Part shown: piece after piece, positions 1 through 8,594 of the stretch
How positions within the stretch are numbered: position 1 is the stretch's first letter
Layout of the letters: the number at the start of each line of letters is the position of its first letter
Origin: Algoriphagus marinus
Lineage (GTDB): Bacteria > Bacteroidota > Bacteroidia > Cytophagales > Cyclobacteriaceae
Direction: 5' to 3'
Assembly: GCF_001936475.1 (NCBI RefSeq)
Contig: NZ_MSPQ01000005.1
Coordinates: forward strand, 1-64,000
Length of the DNA: 64,000 nt
Notes under the pieces: generated by a model
The model's database searches: none
Seen by the model: the letters and a program-made list of their open reading frames with translations, nothing else
What the model was told of the DNA's origin: nothing
Translations under genes and position numbers: made by a program

Positions 1-2
1 CA

Positions 3-80
3 TCTAAAACTATCGCTGGGTCGCTGACAGGGCTTCAATTATACTCTAAAATCTTCCCTTTTTCAATCAAACAAACCTAA
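3..80 (+). CDS. possible 3' end of a truncated gene
   Basis: A frame open from the window edge reads about 25 codons (starting Ser-Lys-Thr-Ile-Ala-Gly-Ser) and stops at TAA 78-80. I do not recognise the tail. It lies upstream of a strong terminator at 118-154, which would suit the end of a gene that begins outside the window. The piece is too short to distinguish from a chance open frame. Confidence 0.25.
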   Translation, partial: SKTIAGSLTGLQLYSKIFPFSIKQT

Positions 81-117
81 GGTAGCTATCGGGGCAAGTC
101 CTAGAGGAGGAGCTACA

Positions 118-154
118 AAAACCTGTTAGATTTATTTCTAGCAGGTTTTTTTTT
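118..154 (+). terminator. intrinsic terminator
   Basis: A 13-bp stem (118-130 pairing with 137-149, one G-T wobble) with a 6-nt loop is followed by a T run to 154. It would end transcription entering from the left edge. Just upstream, GTAGCT and AGCTAC around 82-116 can form a further weak hairpin of unknown meaning. Confidence 0.75.
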
Positions 155-201
155 GATCGAAAATACTAGAGCAGTTAGATTTGATTGAGTGACTGGAGTA
201 T

Positions 202-711
202 TTACTCTCCCCACATCCTTTCTCTTTTTTCAATTTCTCTCTTCATAAATAATCCTTGATACAAGGAATTTACCTTTGGCATCTTGGACAAAATATTCAG
301 TGCTTTTGATTTGGATAAAAGTGATCCGTCTATCACTTGGTCTAATATCCAAAAGATCCCGTGAAATGGTAAACCTTGGGAACCTGCAAAATCTCTGACC
401 AACTTATCACTGCTGATCACCATAGCACCTCCAAGTTTTTTTGCTAAATAAATAACAGTCCTATCCTGTATGGAAAGGCCTCGAGGAAAGGAGATCTTGC
501 CCATTTCTAAAAAGTCCACCTCCTGAAGGTTATGGACTCTGAGTTTCCCAACGTCTTGATAAGCTTCTAAAATTTGCTTTTGATCTTGATACAATTCATT
601 CATCACAGAAACTGAAGTATGCATCTCCACATCCAACTGGAAAAACACAGAAATCAGATTCAACTCAATCAGATCTATAAAAATACAGGCATCCGTTACC
701 GCTACTCGCAT
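202..711 (-). CDS. PIN-domain protein (putative nuclease)
   Basis: 169 aa protein with a PIN-fold pattern. An acidic residue lies in the first strand (VTDACIFIDL), Glu in NELY near 41, Asp in SIQDRTVIYLAK near 83, and Asp in VISSDKLVRDF near 102-107. PIN domains are Mg-dependent RNases and often act as toxins. The ATG at 711-709 overlaps the TGA of the HTH/ImmA gene by one base (TGATG), so translation is probably coupled. An alternative TTG one codon upstream is less likely. It resembles DUF3368-type PIN proteins. Its partnership with an HTH-protease suggests a toxin or effector in a regulated module, but no target can be read from the sequence. Confidence 0.75.
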   Translation of the reverse strand: MRVAVTDACIFIDLIELNLISVFFQLDVEMHTSVSVMNELYQDQKQILEAYQDVGKLRVHNLQEVDFLEMGKISFPRGLSIQDRTVIYLAKKLGGAMVISSDKLVRDFAGSQGLPFHGIFWILDQVIDGSLLSKSKALNILSKMPKVNSLYQGLFMKREIEKRERMWGE

Positions 712-1766
712 CAAATCACCATGTTTTCCTTTCTGAATTCAGCAAGTTTTTGATTCTTCAATGACGCGGCTTTACTCATAGTGATAAAGTCCTCAGCCAA
801 TGCCCTGAAAAGCAGTTGGGAAAAACGGTTGGAATGCTCAGCCCCTTCATAAGCTACTGGCTCGTTTTTTCTGTAGCCGAGTTGGTTGAAGATGGCATAA
901 AACTGCCTGAAGTAGTTATCCGAGATCAGGCCGACATTCTTGGCGCGATATACTAAAGCCTGCATGGATATACCATATTGCTGCTTGATTGCTGCCAATT
1001 CATGGAAAGAAAGCTTACTCCTTTTGCCCCCAAGCTCGACTCTAAGCCGTTCATCGGGAATCAGCATTGCGGTCGCAAAGGAGTGACAAAATTTCTCTTT
1101 CTCTTTTTCGGGAAGGTGATTTACCTCCAAAATCAAATGAGCCAATTCATGCAAGGCAGTGAATCGTTTACGGTCGGGAGCTTCATTTAACTTGCCTTTA
1201 TTGAGAACGATCAGGGGAATATTTTTTCCATTGACCCAAGTGGAAAATCCGTCAAATTCTTCAGTGGATTCAATCTCCAAAACTTTCACATGATGATCTT
1301 CCAAGAGCTCAATCACATTAGAAAGCGGACCAGTTCCCAAATTCCAATGATCTCGTAGCTTTCTTGCAGCTTTCTCTATGTCTTCAAAAGATTGAATTTT
1401 GATATCGATCACCGGGTTTTCAAATCGGGTCTCAATCCCCAGAATCTGCTCCAGCTCCAGATATCTTCCTAATTCGTCTTTGGCAATTTCCACGATTCGA
1501 GTTCGCTCCTTTGCAGGGTAGTTTTCCAATTTGGGAAATTCGATAGTTCCAAATTCCAGCACCTGATTGGAGAAAAAGTAATCCGGACTAACTACCAGTG
1601 CCTCGGATAAAATTCCGATCATTTCACTATCAGGAATGACCTGCCCCAACTCGTATTTGCTGAGGGATTGCTTGGTGATGCGATTATTGATTTTGTCAGC
1701 CAAGCCCTGAAGGGAAAGTCCATTCATCAGGCGGGCTGATTTGAGGCGTTCGGCGAAGTAGTTCAT
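711..1766 (-). CDS. XRE HTH - ImmA/IrrE metalloprotease fusion
   Basis: 351 aa. An XRE-type helix-turn-helix occupies residues about 7-65. An ImmA/IrrE (COG2856) zinc peptidase follows, with the HExxH motif HELAH at 206-210. In this family the protease cleaves a cognate repressor; fused HTH-COG2856 proteins occur in phage, ICE and toxin-antitoxin-like modules. The C-terminal 80 residues are a helical extension. The start is ATG 1766, facing the divergent HTH gene at 1934 across a 167-bp repeat-rich region. The gene overlaps the downstream PIN gene by one base. The first gene of the divergent module is split into two genes, whereas here both domains are fused. Confidence 0.85.
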   Translation of the reverse strand: MNYFAERLKSARLMNGLSLQGLADKINNRITKQSLSKYELGQVIPDSEMIGILSEALVVSPDYFFSNQVLEFGTIEFPKLENYPAKERTRIVEIAKDELGRYLELEQILGIETRFENPVIDIKIQSFEDIEKAARKLRDHWNLGTGPLSNVIELLEDHHVKVLEIESTEEFDGFSTWVNGKNIPLIVLNKGKLNEAPDRKRFTALHELAHLILEVNHLPEKEKEKFCHSFATAMLIPDERLRVELGGKRSKLSFHELAAIKQQYGISMQALVYRAKNVGLISDNYFRQFYAIFNQLGYRKNEPVAYEGAEHSNRFSQLLFRALAEDFITMSKAASLKNQKLAEFRKENMVI

Positions 1767-1800
1767 GGACTGTATTCTTTTAAGGATAAAATTAAAGTAG

Positions 1801-1835
1801 TTGACAAAAGACTATAAATATACCTAATTTGTCAA
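1801..1835. promoter_or_regulatory. inverted-repeat operator candidate
   Basis: TTGACAAA (1801-1808) and TTTGTCAA (1828-1835) form an 8-bp inverted repeat with 19 bp between the arms. It lies just upstream of the minus-strand HTH-ImmA start at 1766. Placement suggests a binding site for one of the two divergent HTH proteins; this is inference from symmetry and position. Confidence 0.45.
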
Positions 1836-1866
1836 TTATGTAGATTAATGTTGTTTATTAAAAAAT

Positions 1867-1910
1867 GTTACATTTCTTTTTATATATCTGTAACCTTGTA
1901 ACTTTGTAAC
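1867..1910 (+). promoter_or_regulatory. promoter with three phased TGTAAC repeats
   Basis: TGTAAC occurs at 1889, 1897 and 1905, an exact 8-bp period, and its inverse GTTACA is at 1867-1872. TAACTTTG at 1899-1906 matches the Bacteroidota -7 consensus TAnnTTTG and overlaps two of the repeats. It lies 27 bp before the start of the HTH gene at 1934. No good -33 box is visible. The overlap suggests autorepression by the encoded HTH protein. Confidence 0.5.
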
Positions 1911-1933
1911 ATAATTTTTTAACCAAATCGTCT

Positions 1934-2290
1934 ATGAATCAGGATCAACTTATCGGAAAGAATCTCCAAGCCCTAAGGCAAAAACTAGGGTTTACACAAG
2001 AACAGGTAGCCGAGTATTTGCGGATCACCCGTGTGGAATTAAGCTATTACGAGACTGGAAGCAGGACAATGCCTACTAACTTAATGTCTCCATTGGCGAA
2101 TTTGTATGGAGTAGATGAATATGACTTTTATGAGGAAGACCTTGACCTAGCAAGCGTAAACCTTGCTTTGGCTTTTAGAGCAGACAGCATCAAATCTTCT
2201 GATCTGGAGCAGATAGCCAAATTCAAAAAAATCGTAAGGAATTACCTCAGCATGAAATCGGCATTGGAAAATGAATCAGCTCATTCTTGA
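1934..2290 (+). CDS. XRE-family HTH regulator
   Basis: 118 aa with a canonical XRE HTH at residues about 5-65 (IGKNLQALRQKLGFTQEQVA, then a recognition helix near RITRVELSYYE). It probably represses its own promoter through the repeats directly upstream. It overlaps the ImmA/IrrE gene by 20 bp (2271-2290), so the two products are likely made together. It is the split counterpart of the fused HTH-ImmA protein on the opposite strand. Confidence 0.85.
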   Translation: MNQDQLIGKNLQALRQKLGFTQEQVAEYLRITRVELSYYETGSRTMPTNLMSPLANLYGVDEYDFYEEDLDLASVNLALAFRADSIKSSDLEQIAKFKKIVRNYLSMKSALENESAHS

Positions 2291-3005
2291 AAAATACGCT
2301 GCGCAGTTTCGGGCAGATTTGGGATACAGCAATACAGAAAGTATTCATCTAAAAAGTTTGCTGCATAAGCTAGGCGTACTGGCTGTTTTCAGACCCTTGG
2401 AAATGGATATTTCGGGGATGGCTATCAAAGTTGGGGAAAATAACCGGTTTATGATGGTGAACACCAGCCGAACTACTGGCCATCAGCACTTCACAATTTG
2501 CCATGAGTTATATCACCTTTTCATTCAAAAGAATTTCTCTTACCATGTCTGTCATGTAGGCATATTTGACAAAAAGGACAAAGAGGAATACAATGCAGAT
2601 ATTTTTGCTTCCAAATTTTTAATCCCAGAGGAAGGTATTCTTTCCTTGGTTCCAGACTGGGAGTTATCAAAGTCAAAAGTCACTTTGGCCACCATCTTAA
2701 AAATAGAGCAATACTTTTCTTGCTCCAGAAGAGCATTGTTAAACCGCTTATCCGAGCTCAAACTGATAGACGCTAGTCAGATAGAGGAATACAAAGAAAA
2801 CGTGAGAACGAGTGCCATGAAGCACGGGTATTCGCTCAAACTTTATGAAAAAGATGAGCAGAGCGAAGTCATTAGCGATTACGGAAACCTAGCAAGGAAA
2901 TTATACGAGCAGGATAGAATTTCTGAAACTCACTATTACGGACTTTTAGAGGATATAGGATTGGATTTTTCAGATTTAGGAAACAATGGGAACGAAGAAG
3001 ACTGA
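2271..3005 (+). CDS. ImmA/IrrE family metallopeptidase
   Basis: 244 aa. The zinc-peptidase motif HELYH lies at residues 78-82, with a conserved region following at EEYNADIFASKFLIPEE that is typical of COG2856. The family proteolyses HTH repressors, the obvious partner being the product of the overlapping upstream gene. It overlaps the downstream PIN-like gene by 20 bp (2986-3005), giving a three-gene translationally coupled cassette HTH / protease / PIN. Confidence 0.85.
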   Translation: MNQLILEKYAAQFRADLGYSNTESIHLKSLLHKLGVLAVFRPLEMDISGMAIKVGENNRFMMVNTSRTTGHQHFTICHELYHLFIQKNFSYHVCHVGIFDKKDKEEYNADIFASKFLIPEEGILSLVPDWELSKSKVTLATILKIEQYFSCSRRALLNRLSELKLIDASQIEEYKENVRTSAMKHGYSLKLYEKDEQSEVISDYGNLARKLYEQDRISETHYYGLLEDIGLDFSDLGNNGNEED

Positions 3006-3522
3006 CAAAATTATCCTGATCGATGCTGATGTTCTTTCTCACTTTATCTCAGGAGGGCAGATCCTTTTGCTCCCCAAAATCTTTCCCTACCCAATCCAAG
3101 TACTTGACAAAGTATACGCAGAGATTGCCCGAATGCCTGGAAAGAAAACCGAAGTAGACAATCTTTTGAATTTTAATCTGATTGAGCAAATACCTTTTCC
3201 TGAGGATCAAGTCGAAATCAAAAAGGAGTACCATTACATCAAAAACAAACTTTTTAAAGGCGATGGGGAATCCGCTTGTTTGGCAGTAGTTCGATATACT
3301 CAAAATATCTTGGCCAGTAGCAACCTAAAAGATACCGCTAGCTATTGCAAAATGCATCAGATCAACTATCTGACTACGATGGATTTTCTCTGTGAAGCGG
3401 TAAAGAACGGGCAGCTATCCGAATCAGACTGTGATGAATTTATCCAACGGGTGCTTAAAGCAGGGAGTAGATTACCGGTGAAGAAGTGGGGAGAGTATGG
3501 GTGTAGGGATATAATCATTTAA
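2986..3522 (+). CDS. PIN-like domain protein
   Basis: 178 aa. A PIN-like acidic pattern is visible: Asp residues in ILIDADVLSHFI (about 12-14), Glu in KVYAEIARM (about 45), Glu in GDGESACLAV (about 95) and Asp in SSNLKDTASYC (about 115). It occupies the same last position in its cassette as the PIN gene at 202-711 does in the divergent cassette. The sequences of the two PIN proteins are not close, so this is parallel architecture rather than a recent duplication. It is a likely RNase effector with unknown substrate. Confidence 0.65.
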   Translation: MGTKKTDKIILIDADVLSHFISGGQILLLPKIFPYPIQVLDKVYAEIARMPGKKTEVDNLLNFNLIEQIPFPEDQVEIKKEYHYIKNKLFKGDGESACLAVVRYTQNILASSNLKDTASYCKMHQINYLTTMDFLCEAVKNGQLSESDCDEFIQRVLKAGSRLPVKKWGEYGCRDIII

Positions 3523-3586
3523 AAGTTTCAATTCCTGGGAATTTAAAGGTTCAAATTAAGGCTAGTGATAGTTGAATAGGACTGAA

Positions 3587-5758
3587 TTATTTCCTAGGCC
3601 CTGACTTTTCTATAATTGTAATTAAAAAATTAACTTCTTCTGCTTCTTTTAGTCTTGAAGGTAATGAATTAATAAAATCTTGTATATGCTCAGGACGGAA
3701 GGTAAGTCTTTCAATAGCTATAGCAAAAAGAATTTCAAGGATGGATTCCATTTCATCTTCTGAAGAATTATCTCTAAATATTGCTTTTAGAATGCTTTGG
3801 ATTTTTGAGCTTGATTTCTCATCTGAATAATTCAATTCGATTGGATTTGCACATCTGAGAATGCAAGCATGAATAATCCCATCGTTAAACCTTGAAAAAG
3901 TTTCAGGATCTAATATTGACTTTATTTGATCACTTTGAATAAGTAAATTTTCATTCACTTCCTTAAAGGAATTGGAGGTCCTTAGGGAGTGAAAAAAGGA
4001 AGAAAAGAAAAAGAATAATTCTGCTTGACTTAAACTCGTTTCTTTTTGTAAATCAAATAATGCAAAATTTTCTCTCAAAACAAGAGCTGATTTGCTAAGT
4101 GGATTATAGAAAAATAATTCATTGTCGATTAATCCTCGAGATTCCTTAATTCTTTCAAACCGATTTCTAAAATAAACAGGTAGGTTTTTTTCATTATTTT
4201 GATATAATTTTTGTTCAAGGCTCCAAATCGATTTATTATAGCTATTAAATCTATTAGAGTTCTTATTAGGAAGATAGAAAGAAAGAATTGATGAAACTTT
4301 GTTTTCACAAAAATGCTCTCCTTGCCTATATTCAAGATTACTTTTAAAAATTTTCAAGTCTTCAAAAGATCCAAAAAGTTCAATAATGTTTAAATAATGA
4401 AGATTTGATTTAGAAAATGCTCGTAGTTTCTTGGAAATATTATTAAGTTTATTTCCAGACCTTATACAAAATGATACAATTAAGATTGTTTTAAGTTTTT
4501 CTTGGTCTTCAACATTTAAGAAATCAAAGTGATTCTCTGATATGGGCTTTCGTAAATCTGAATTAAACTTATTTAATTGTTGGTAAATTTCTAAAGAAGC
4601 AAGTTTAGATGATTCGTCATTTAAATGAATAATTAAATCAATTGAAAAGGGAATGTGATTTAATATTGTTTTATTGAATCTGTTTTTAAAAGTTTCATTC
4701 TTATTTAAAGATAAAAAATTAATAAATAATTCTCTAATCGGCGATGCTAAATTTTCACGTTTATGGATTTCGATTGAATTACAGAATATTAGAAATTTAA
4801 ATTCATTTTTCAAAAAACTTGGAACAAATGGTCTTCTTGGAATTACTATATTAAGTTGAGTTTCGGCTTGAATAAATTGTTCGCCACGAATTTCTATTGG
4901 GATTGACCCTTTATCACAAAGTTTACATTCTTCTTGGCTATTATATTGTTCGATACTTTTTATGAGGAGCAGATCTTGGAAAAATGGATTTATATTTATT
5001 AAAGAAAAAATATTATTGTCTTTTTTATTGTTGTAAATAATTGTAAAAAAATAGAGGTCTAATTCTTTTGTTTTTCCTATTATTTGTTTTTGCAAATTAC
5101 CTGAATTGCTTGCTGATATTAACACTAGAGTACTTGGAAGGAATGTGAAATTACTTAAACCAGAATATGATTCAAATGTTTCAATAGTAATTGCTTTTTT
5201 GTATCCTAGTATTTTTTTAAGTAAGATTAGTGATGTTGCTATTTGATTTATTGAAGATGAATCGCAAACGATGTGTTTAAAATCAATCCCTTTTAATTTG
5301 TCTAAAATGCAAAGTGCAATAAAGAACATTTCTTTACTTGATTTTACAAGATTGCCAGTTCTTAAAAAGTATGTTGAATGTTTCTTAGATGGATTAACAA
5401 AGTGAAAGTTTTCATTAGCTTGCAAAATCACTCCGTTTTTCTTAATTAGATTAACAACACCTTTTTGGAGTGATTTTTCAATGTTTTTATTATTATCAAT
5501 TTCTAAAATTCCTTTTAGGTTGAATTTGTACAAATTTATTTCATCTATTTTAAAAATATTTATGAGATCATTTTTTTGGTTGTGATTTAACTCTTGGTTT
5601 TCTGGATATAAATATATAACATTATTTCTTTGTTCGTTGTGTTCGTAAAATTCTAGTATTTTTTCACGTATTTCCTTTGAGTCAAATTCAAGATTGAAAT
5701 CAAAAATTATTGTAGATGGTAGATCTATAGAGTCTGAGTTCAATAAATAGTAAATCAT
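3587..5758 (-). CDS. large protein with degenerate phosphoribosyltransferase-like domain
   Basis: 723 aa. Residues about 118-243 read like the start of an orotate-type PRTase (HFVNPSKKHSTYFLRTGNLV, then a strand IVCDSSS and a loop VLISASNSGN at about 212-221). The usual acidic pair of the PRPP loop is absent. A SIS-like Rossmannoid fold is an alternative reading. A CxxC follows at 278-281 (CKLC). The remaining roughly 430 residues are mostly helical and unrecognised. The ATG overlaps the stop of the GHKL gene by ATGA, so the two are surely co-translated. Codon use is extremely AT-rich, unlike the hsd genes upstream. It is the last gene of the hsdRMS run. Function is unknown; a defence role is inferred from context. 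Confidence 0.6.
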   Translation of the reverse strand: MIYYLLNSDSIDLPSTIIFDFNLEFDSKEIREKILEFYEHNEQRNNVIYLYPENQELNHNQKNDLINIFKIDEINLYKFNLKGILEIDNNKNIEKSLQKGVVNLIKKNGVILQANENFHFVNPSKKHSTYFLRTGNLVKSSKEMFFIALCILDKLKGIDFKHIVCDSSSINQIATSLILLKKILGYKKAITIETFESYSGLSNFTFLPSTLVLISASNSGNLQKQIIGKTKELDLYFFTIIYNNKKDNNIFSLININPFFQDLLLIKSIEQYNSQEECKLCDKGSIPIEIRGEQFIQAETQLNIVIPRRPFVPSFLKNEFKFLIFCNSIEIHKRENLASPIRELFINFLSLNKNETFKNRFNKTILNHIPFSIDLIIHLNDESSKLASLEIYQQLNKFNSDLRKPISENHFDFLNVEDQEKLKTILIVSFCIRSGNKLNNISKKLRAFSKSNLHYLNIIELFGSFEDLKIFKSNLEYRQGEHFCENKVSSILSFYLPNKNSNRFNSYNKSIWSLEQKLYQNNEKNLPVYFRNRFERIKESRGLIDNELFFYNPLSKSALVLRENFALFDLQKETSLSQAELFFFFSSFFHSLRTSNSFKEVNENLLIQSDQIKSILDPETFSRFNDGIIHACILRCANPIELNYSDEKSSSKIQSILKAIFRDNSSEDEMESILEILFAIAIERLTFRPEHIQDFINSLPSRLKEAEEVNFLITIIEKSGPRK

Positions 5759-7029
5759 ACAGTGTAAAGAATAGGATAAAGAATGGTTATTAAAGTTCCT
5801 TCTACTTTCCCAACTGAAGGGGTAAATGTAAACTGGATTTCACTTGGTGTAGCTAGCATGTCTTTTCTTAATGGATCTGAAAGAAAATTCCTATGCATGA
5901 TAACACTACCTGAATGTATTTTTATAAATCCAATGTCTCTTATTATTTCTAATACATTTGCCAAACCCTGTCCCCTGAGAGCATTTTTGGATGAAAAGTC
6001 GGTTGTGAAATTTTTTGTAAAGCATTTTCTTACAGCTTCTTTTTCTTCCTCCAACTCAATTTCCGTGTAATCTTTGGAGAGCCATCTCCTTGCCATTCCA
6101 GGCCCAAAATCTATAACAGAAATTTCTAAGACTGAAAGTTTGTAGTCTTTTTCAAATAATTCACTTTGTTGATTATATTCAATTTGAATTTGATCTTTCG
6201 GTTTTTGGTACAATTCTTTCAAGTATTTCCCTATTTCATCATGACTTTGACCTCCAATATGTTTTAACCTTGATTCTAGTAAAAGATTTAAATTTATACC
6301 TCGATAATTATCTTTATAGAACTTCTCAAAATTGTATGTTGTCTTTGCCCAGTCTTCTGTATTTTGATAGAGTTCGTAGATTAAGTTTGAGATTTGTTTA
6401 AGGCCATTTTTGTGAAAACCTGATGGATCTAAATTTATGTTATTGAAATTAAATAATCTTTCAACCCAAAGTTGCATGTTTGAAGCTATTTTTACAAAGC
6501 TGTCAGAATATAGAAAGACAGGGTTATTGATATTTTTTTCTTCTATGTGATCGAATGAACCGGTTATAAAATTAAATCCCTCGATTTTTTTATTTTTTGA
6601 GTTTTGTGCGAATATATTATTATCCTTTTTTCTTGTAGTAGTTTTTTTCTCAAGTTTTTGCCCAAATTTTAATAATAAATTTGTTGAGTAATAATTGTTT
6701 TGATTTTCGAAAAATAAGTAGAGTCTTTCTTTAATTTTCTCAATTTCTGAGATATTTTCTATTATTTTTCTATCATTAAAGTAGAGTATTAATAAAGTGA
6801 TATGAAGATAATCTTGTGGATTTTTTTCAAGCTCCTTTAATTCTTCTTCTGAATAGTCTAATGTTACTTTTATTTTTTTCTGGAGTCTAATCTTTGTTGT
6901 TATAAACTGGAAGATTGAATATATTAATCCTGGACCTAGACTATTTGTTTTAAAGTGTTTAAATGTTAAGTAAGATGTTCCAGTATTCATTTCTAAAGTT
7001 CTGGCAGTAATATTTTCCGAGATTATCAT
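5755..7029 (-). CDS. GHKL-type ATPase-like protein
   Basis: 424 aa. The C-terminal half has the GHKL (gyrase/Hsp90/histidine-kinase/MutL) ATP-binding motifs in order: N-box ELYQNTEDWA at 219-228, DFGPGM at 307-312, GQGL at 353-356, and a final EGTLITILYP strand at 410-419. There is no receiver, HisKA or HAMP region, so it is not an ordinary sensor kinase. The N-terminal 200 residues are unrecognised. It starts 44 bp after hsdS and overlaps the PRTase-like gene by ATGA. Base composition is very low in GC (15 of 60 bases at 6601-6660). GHKL ATPases without kinase parts occur in MORC/Hsp90-like defence proteins; a similar role here is inference. Confidence 0.7.
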   Translation of the reverse strand: MIISENITARTLEMNTGTSYLTFKHFKTNSLGPGLIYSIFQFITTKIRLQKKIKVTLDYSEEELKELEKNPQDYLHITLLILYFNDRKIIENISEIEKIKERLYLFFENQNNYYSTNLLLKFGQKLEKKTTTRKKDNNIFAQNSKNKKIEGFNFITGSFDHIEEKNINNPVFLYSDSFVKIASNMQLWVERLFNFNNINLDPSGFHKNGLKQISNLIYELYQNTEDWAKTTYNFEKFYKDNYRGINLNLLLESRLKHIGGQSHDEIGKYLKELYQKPKDQIQIEYNQQSELFEKDYKLSVLEISVIDFGPGMARRWLSKDYTEIELEEEKEAVRKCFTKNFTTDFSSKNALRGQGLANVLEIIRDIGFIKIHSGSVIMHRNFLSDPLRKDMLATPSEIQFTFTPSVGKVEGTLITILYPILYTV

Positions 7030-7073
7030 TTGATCAAAATTTTGATATCACACTGTTTATCCAAACTGTATTT

Positions 7074-8594
7074 TTATTTATTGTTGGTGTACTCTACCAT
7101 CTTCTCCGCTACCATCCCCAATTCCCTAGCCCCTCTCACATATTCCTTCATTTTCTGCTCCACCAACTCCCCCCGAAATGCCTTCGCCAAGACCGCCTGA
7201 GGCAATTGATCAATCTTGGATTTTAGGCTATGGTATTGAGATTCGATTTTGTCGGCGAGAGAGCCGAGGGCTTCAACTATATTGACGACTTCTTGTTGTT
7301 CTTCAACAGAAGTAAGTGGTATTTGGAAAGCCCTAACTTTACCCATGCCTAAATCAGGAACTCCTACACTTTGAATTCCATCTTGACTCTGATCTAAAAT
7401 TACTTTGGAAGACAAGATAATTTTAAGGAAAGAGGGATGCAATTGATCAGGCAAATAAGAACTAATAATACAAACAGCATGGGATAGTGCATATTCTCTC
7501 ATTGTAGGCAGATAGCAAGATTTCCCTATTGTCCCAATTCTAGTAAATAGAAAATCTCCTTCTTTAATATCAAATCTTTTGATTTGCTCATCTAGGGTTC
7601 TTTGGGTTACTTTTTTCCCCTTCTGAAAGTCAAGTTGGCTGCCCTTAATATTTTCGGTGGAAATAAAAGGTATGCCATCATTCACATATTCAGGCATCCT
7701 GTGAGAAGGATTAGGGTCAATGATATTAGCTACTTCAATGAGTGAAACCTTTACCCAAGAATTTGGTAAATCACCAAGATTGTCATTTTTATCAGTTTCT
7801 TTTAGAATTACTTTTCGGATCTTTTTTAGCTTGACTAATGATTCCCTTTTCTTATTTAATCTTTCAATAATTTCTTCGGCCTCTGAGTTTTTCTCCCCTT
7901 TAAATGAAGAATATTCTCTCCACTCCTTTGTCAACTCCCCTGTCACCGCCTGGGTAAGCACCTGCTGACGGAAGTTTTTTAGCAAGACTGGAATCCGATC
8001 CAGCTTCTCTTTCAATACATCCAAATGCCCAAATACCGCATCCAAGCGGGCTACGATATGTTGTTGTTCGGGGAGGGGAGCTAGAGGAATATCTATTTTA
8101 GAATATTCTTTGTATTTGAGGTTTCTTAGGTTATTACTTCCTCCTTGGTATTTAACAACTTCGCCTGAATGATAGAAGTATTGCAAATAATAATTGACAT
8201 ATGAGTTATCAACATCATCAACTATGCGAAGTAATCTCAAAAAATTTGTTCCTACTTTAGGTAGTTTAGGGTGATGAGATAGTGCTTCTTCATCAATTCT
8301 AACCACTCTCCCAACTGGTTGGTCTGGTCCTCCACCACTAATTTCAATCAGCAAATCACCTACAATTAGTTCTCGCTTTTCAAGACTGCTTTCTTTAATC
8401 AGTCTAATTGAAGCTGTTTTCCCTTTTTCCTTACCCCAGTTTTTTATCTCACTCCCTCGGATACAAGCTACTTCCACAAAGTCTTCGCCCCAAAACTTAT
8501 CTGGATCTTTTCCCCAATCGCCACCAATAACGAACTTGGAGATTTTATCTAAAGTAACCGTTTCCCACCCCCTCGGTAATTTCACCTCGCTCAT
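7074..8594 (-). CDS. hsdS: type I restriction-modification specificity subunit
   Basis: 506 aa with two target-recognition domains, each opening with a Leu-Pro-x-x-Trp motif (LPRGWETVTL near 5, LPNSWVKVSL near 277). Each is followed by a conserved helical spacer (LAPLPEQQHIVARLDAVFGH near 170; VEEQQEVVNIVEALGSLADK near 435). It chooses the DNA sequence that the HsdM/HsdR complex methylates or cuts. It overlaps hsdM by ATGA (8591-8594). Length and architecture are normal and complete. The target sequence cannot be read from the protein. Confidence 0.93.
   Translation of the reverse strand: MSEVKLPRGWETVTLDKISKFVIGGDWGKDPDKFWGEDFVEVACIRGSEIKNWGKEKGKTASIRLIKESSLEKRELIVGDLLIEISGGGPDQPVGRVVRIDEEALSHHPKLPKVGTNFLRLLRIVDDVDNSYVNYYLQYFYHSGEVVKYQGGSNNLRNLKYKEYSKIDIPLAPLPEQQHIVARLDAVFGHLDVLKEKLDRIPVLLKNFRQQVLTQAVTGELTKEWREYSSFKGEKNSEAEEIIERLNKKRESLVKLKKIRKVILKETDKNDNLGDLPNSWVKVSLIEVANIIDPNPSHRMPEYVNDGIPFISTENIKGSQLDFQKGKKVTQRTLDEQIKRFDIKEGDFLFTRIGTIGKSCYLPTMREYALSHAVCIISSYLPDQLHPSFLKIILSSKVILDQSQDGIQSVGVPDLGMGKVRAFQIPLTSVEEQQEVVNIVEALGSLADKIESQYHSLKSKIDQLPQAVLAKAFRGELVEQKMKEYVRGARELGMVAEKMVEYTNNK

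Noticed and set aside
82..116. tRNA-like ending (GTAGCT ... GAGCTAC)
   Set aside because: No T-loop, anticodon arm or complete acceptor spacing; the arms are only about 30 bases apart.
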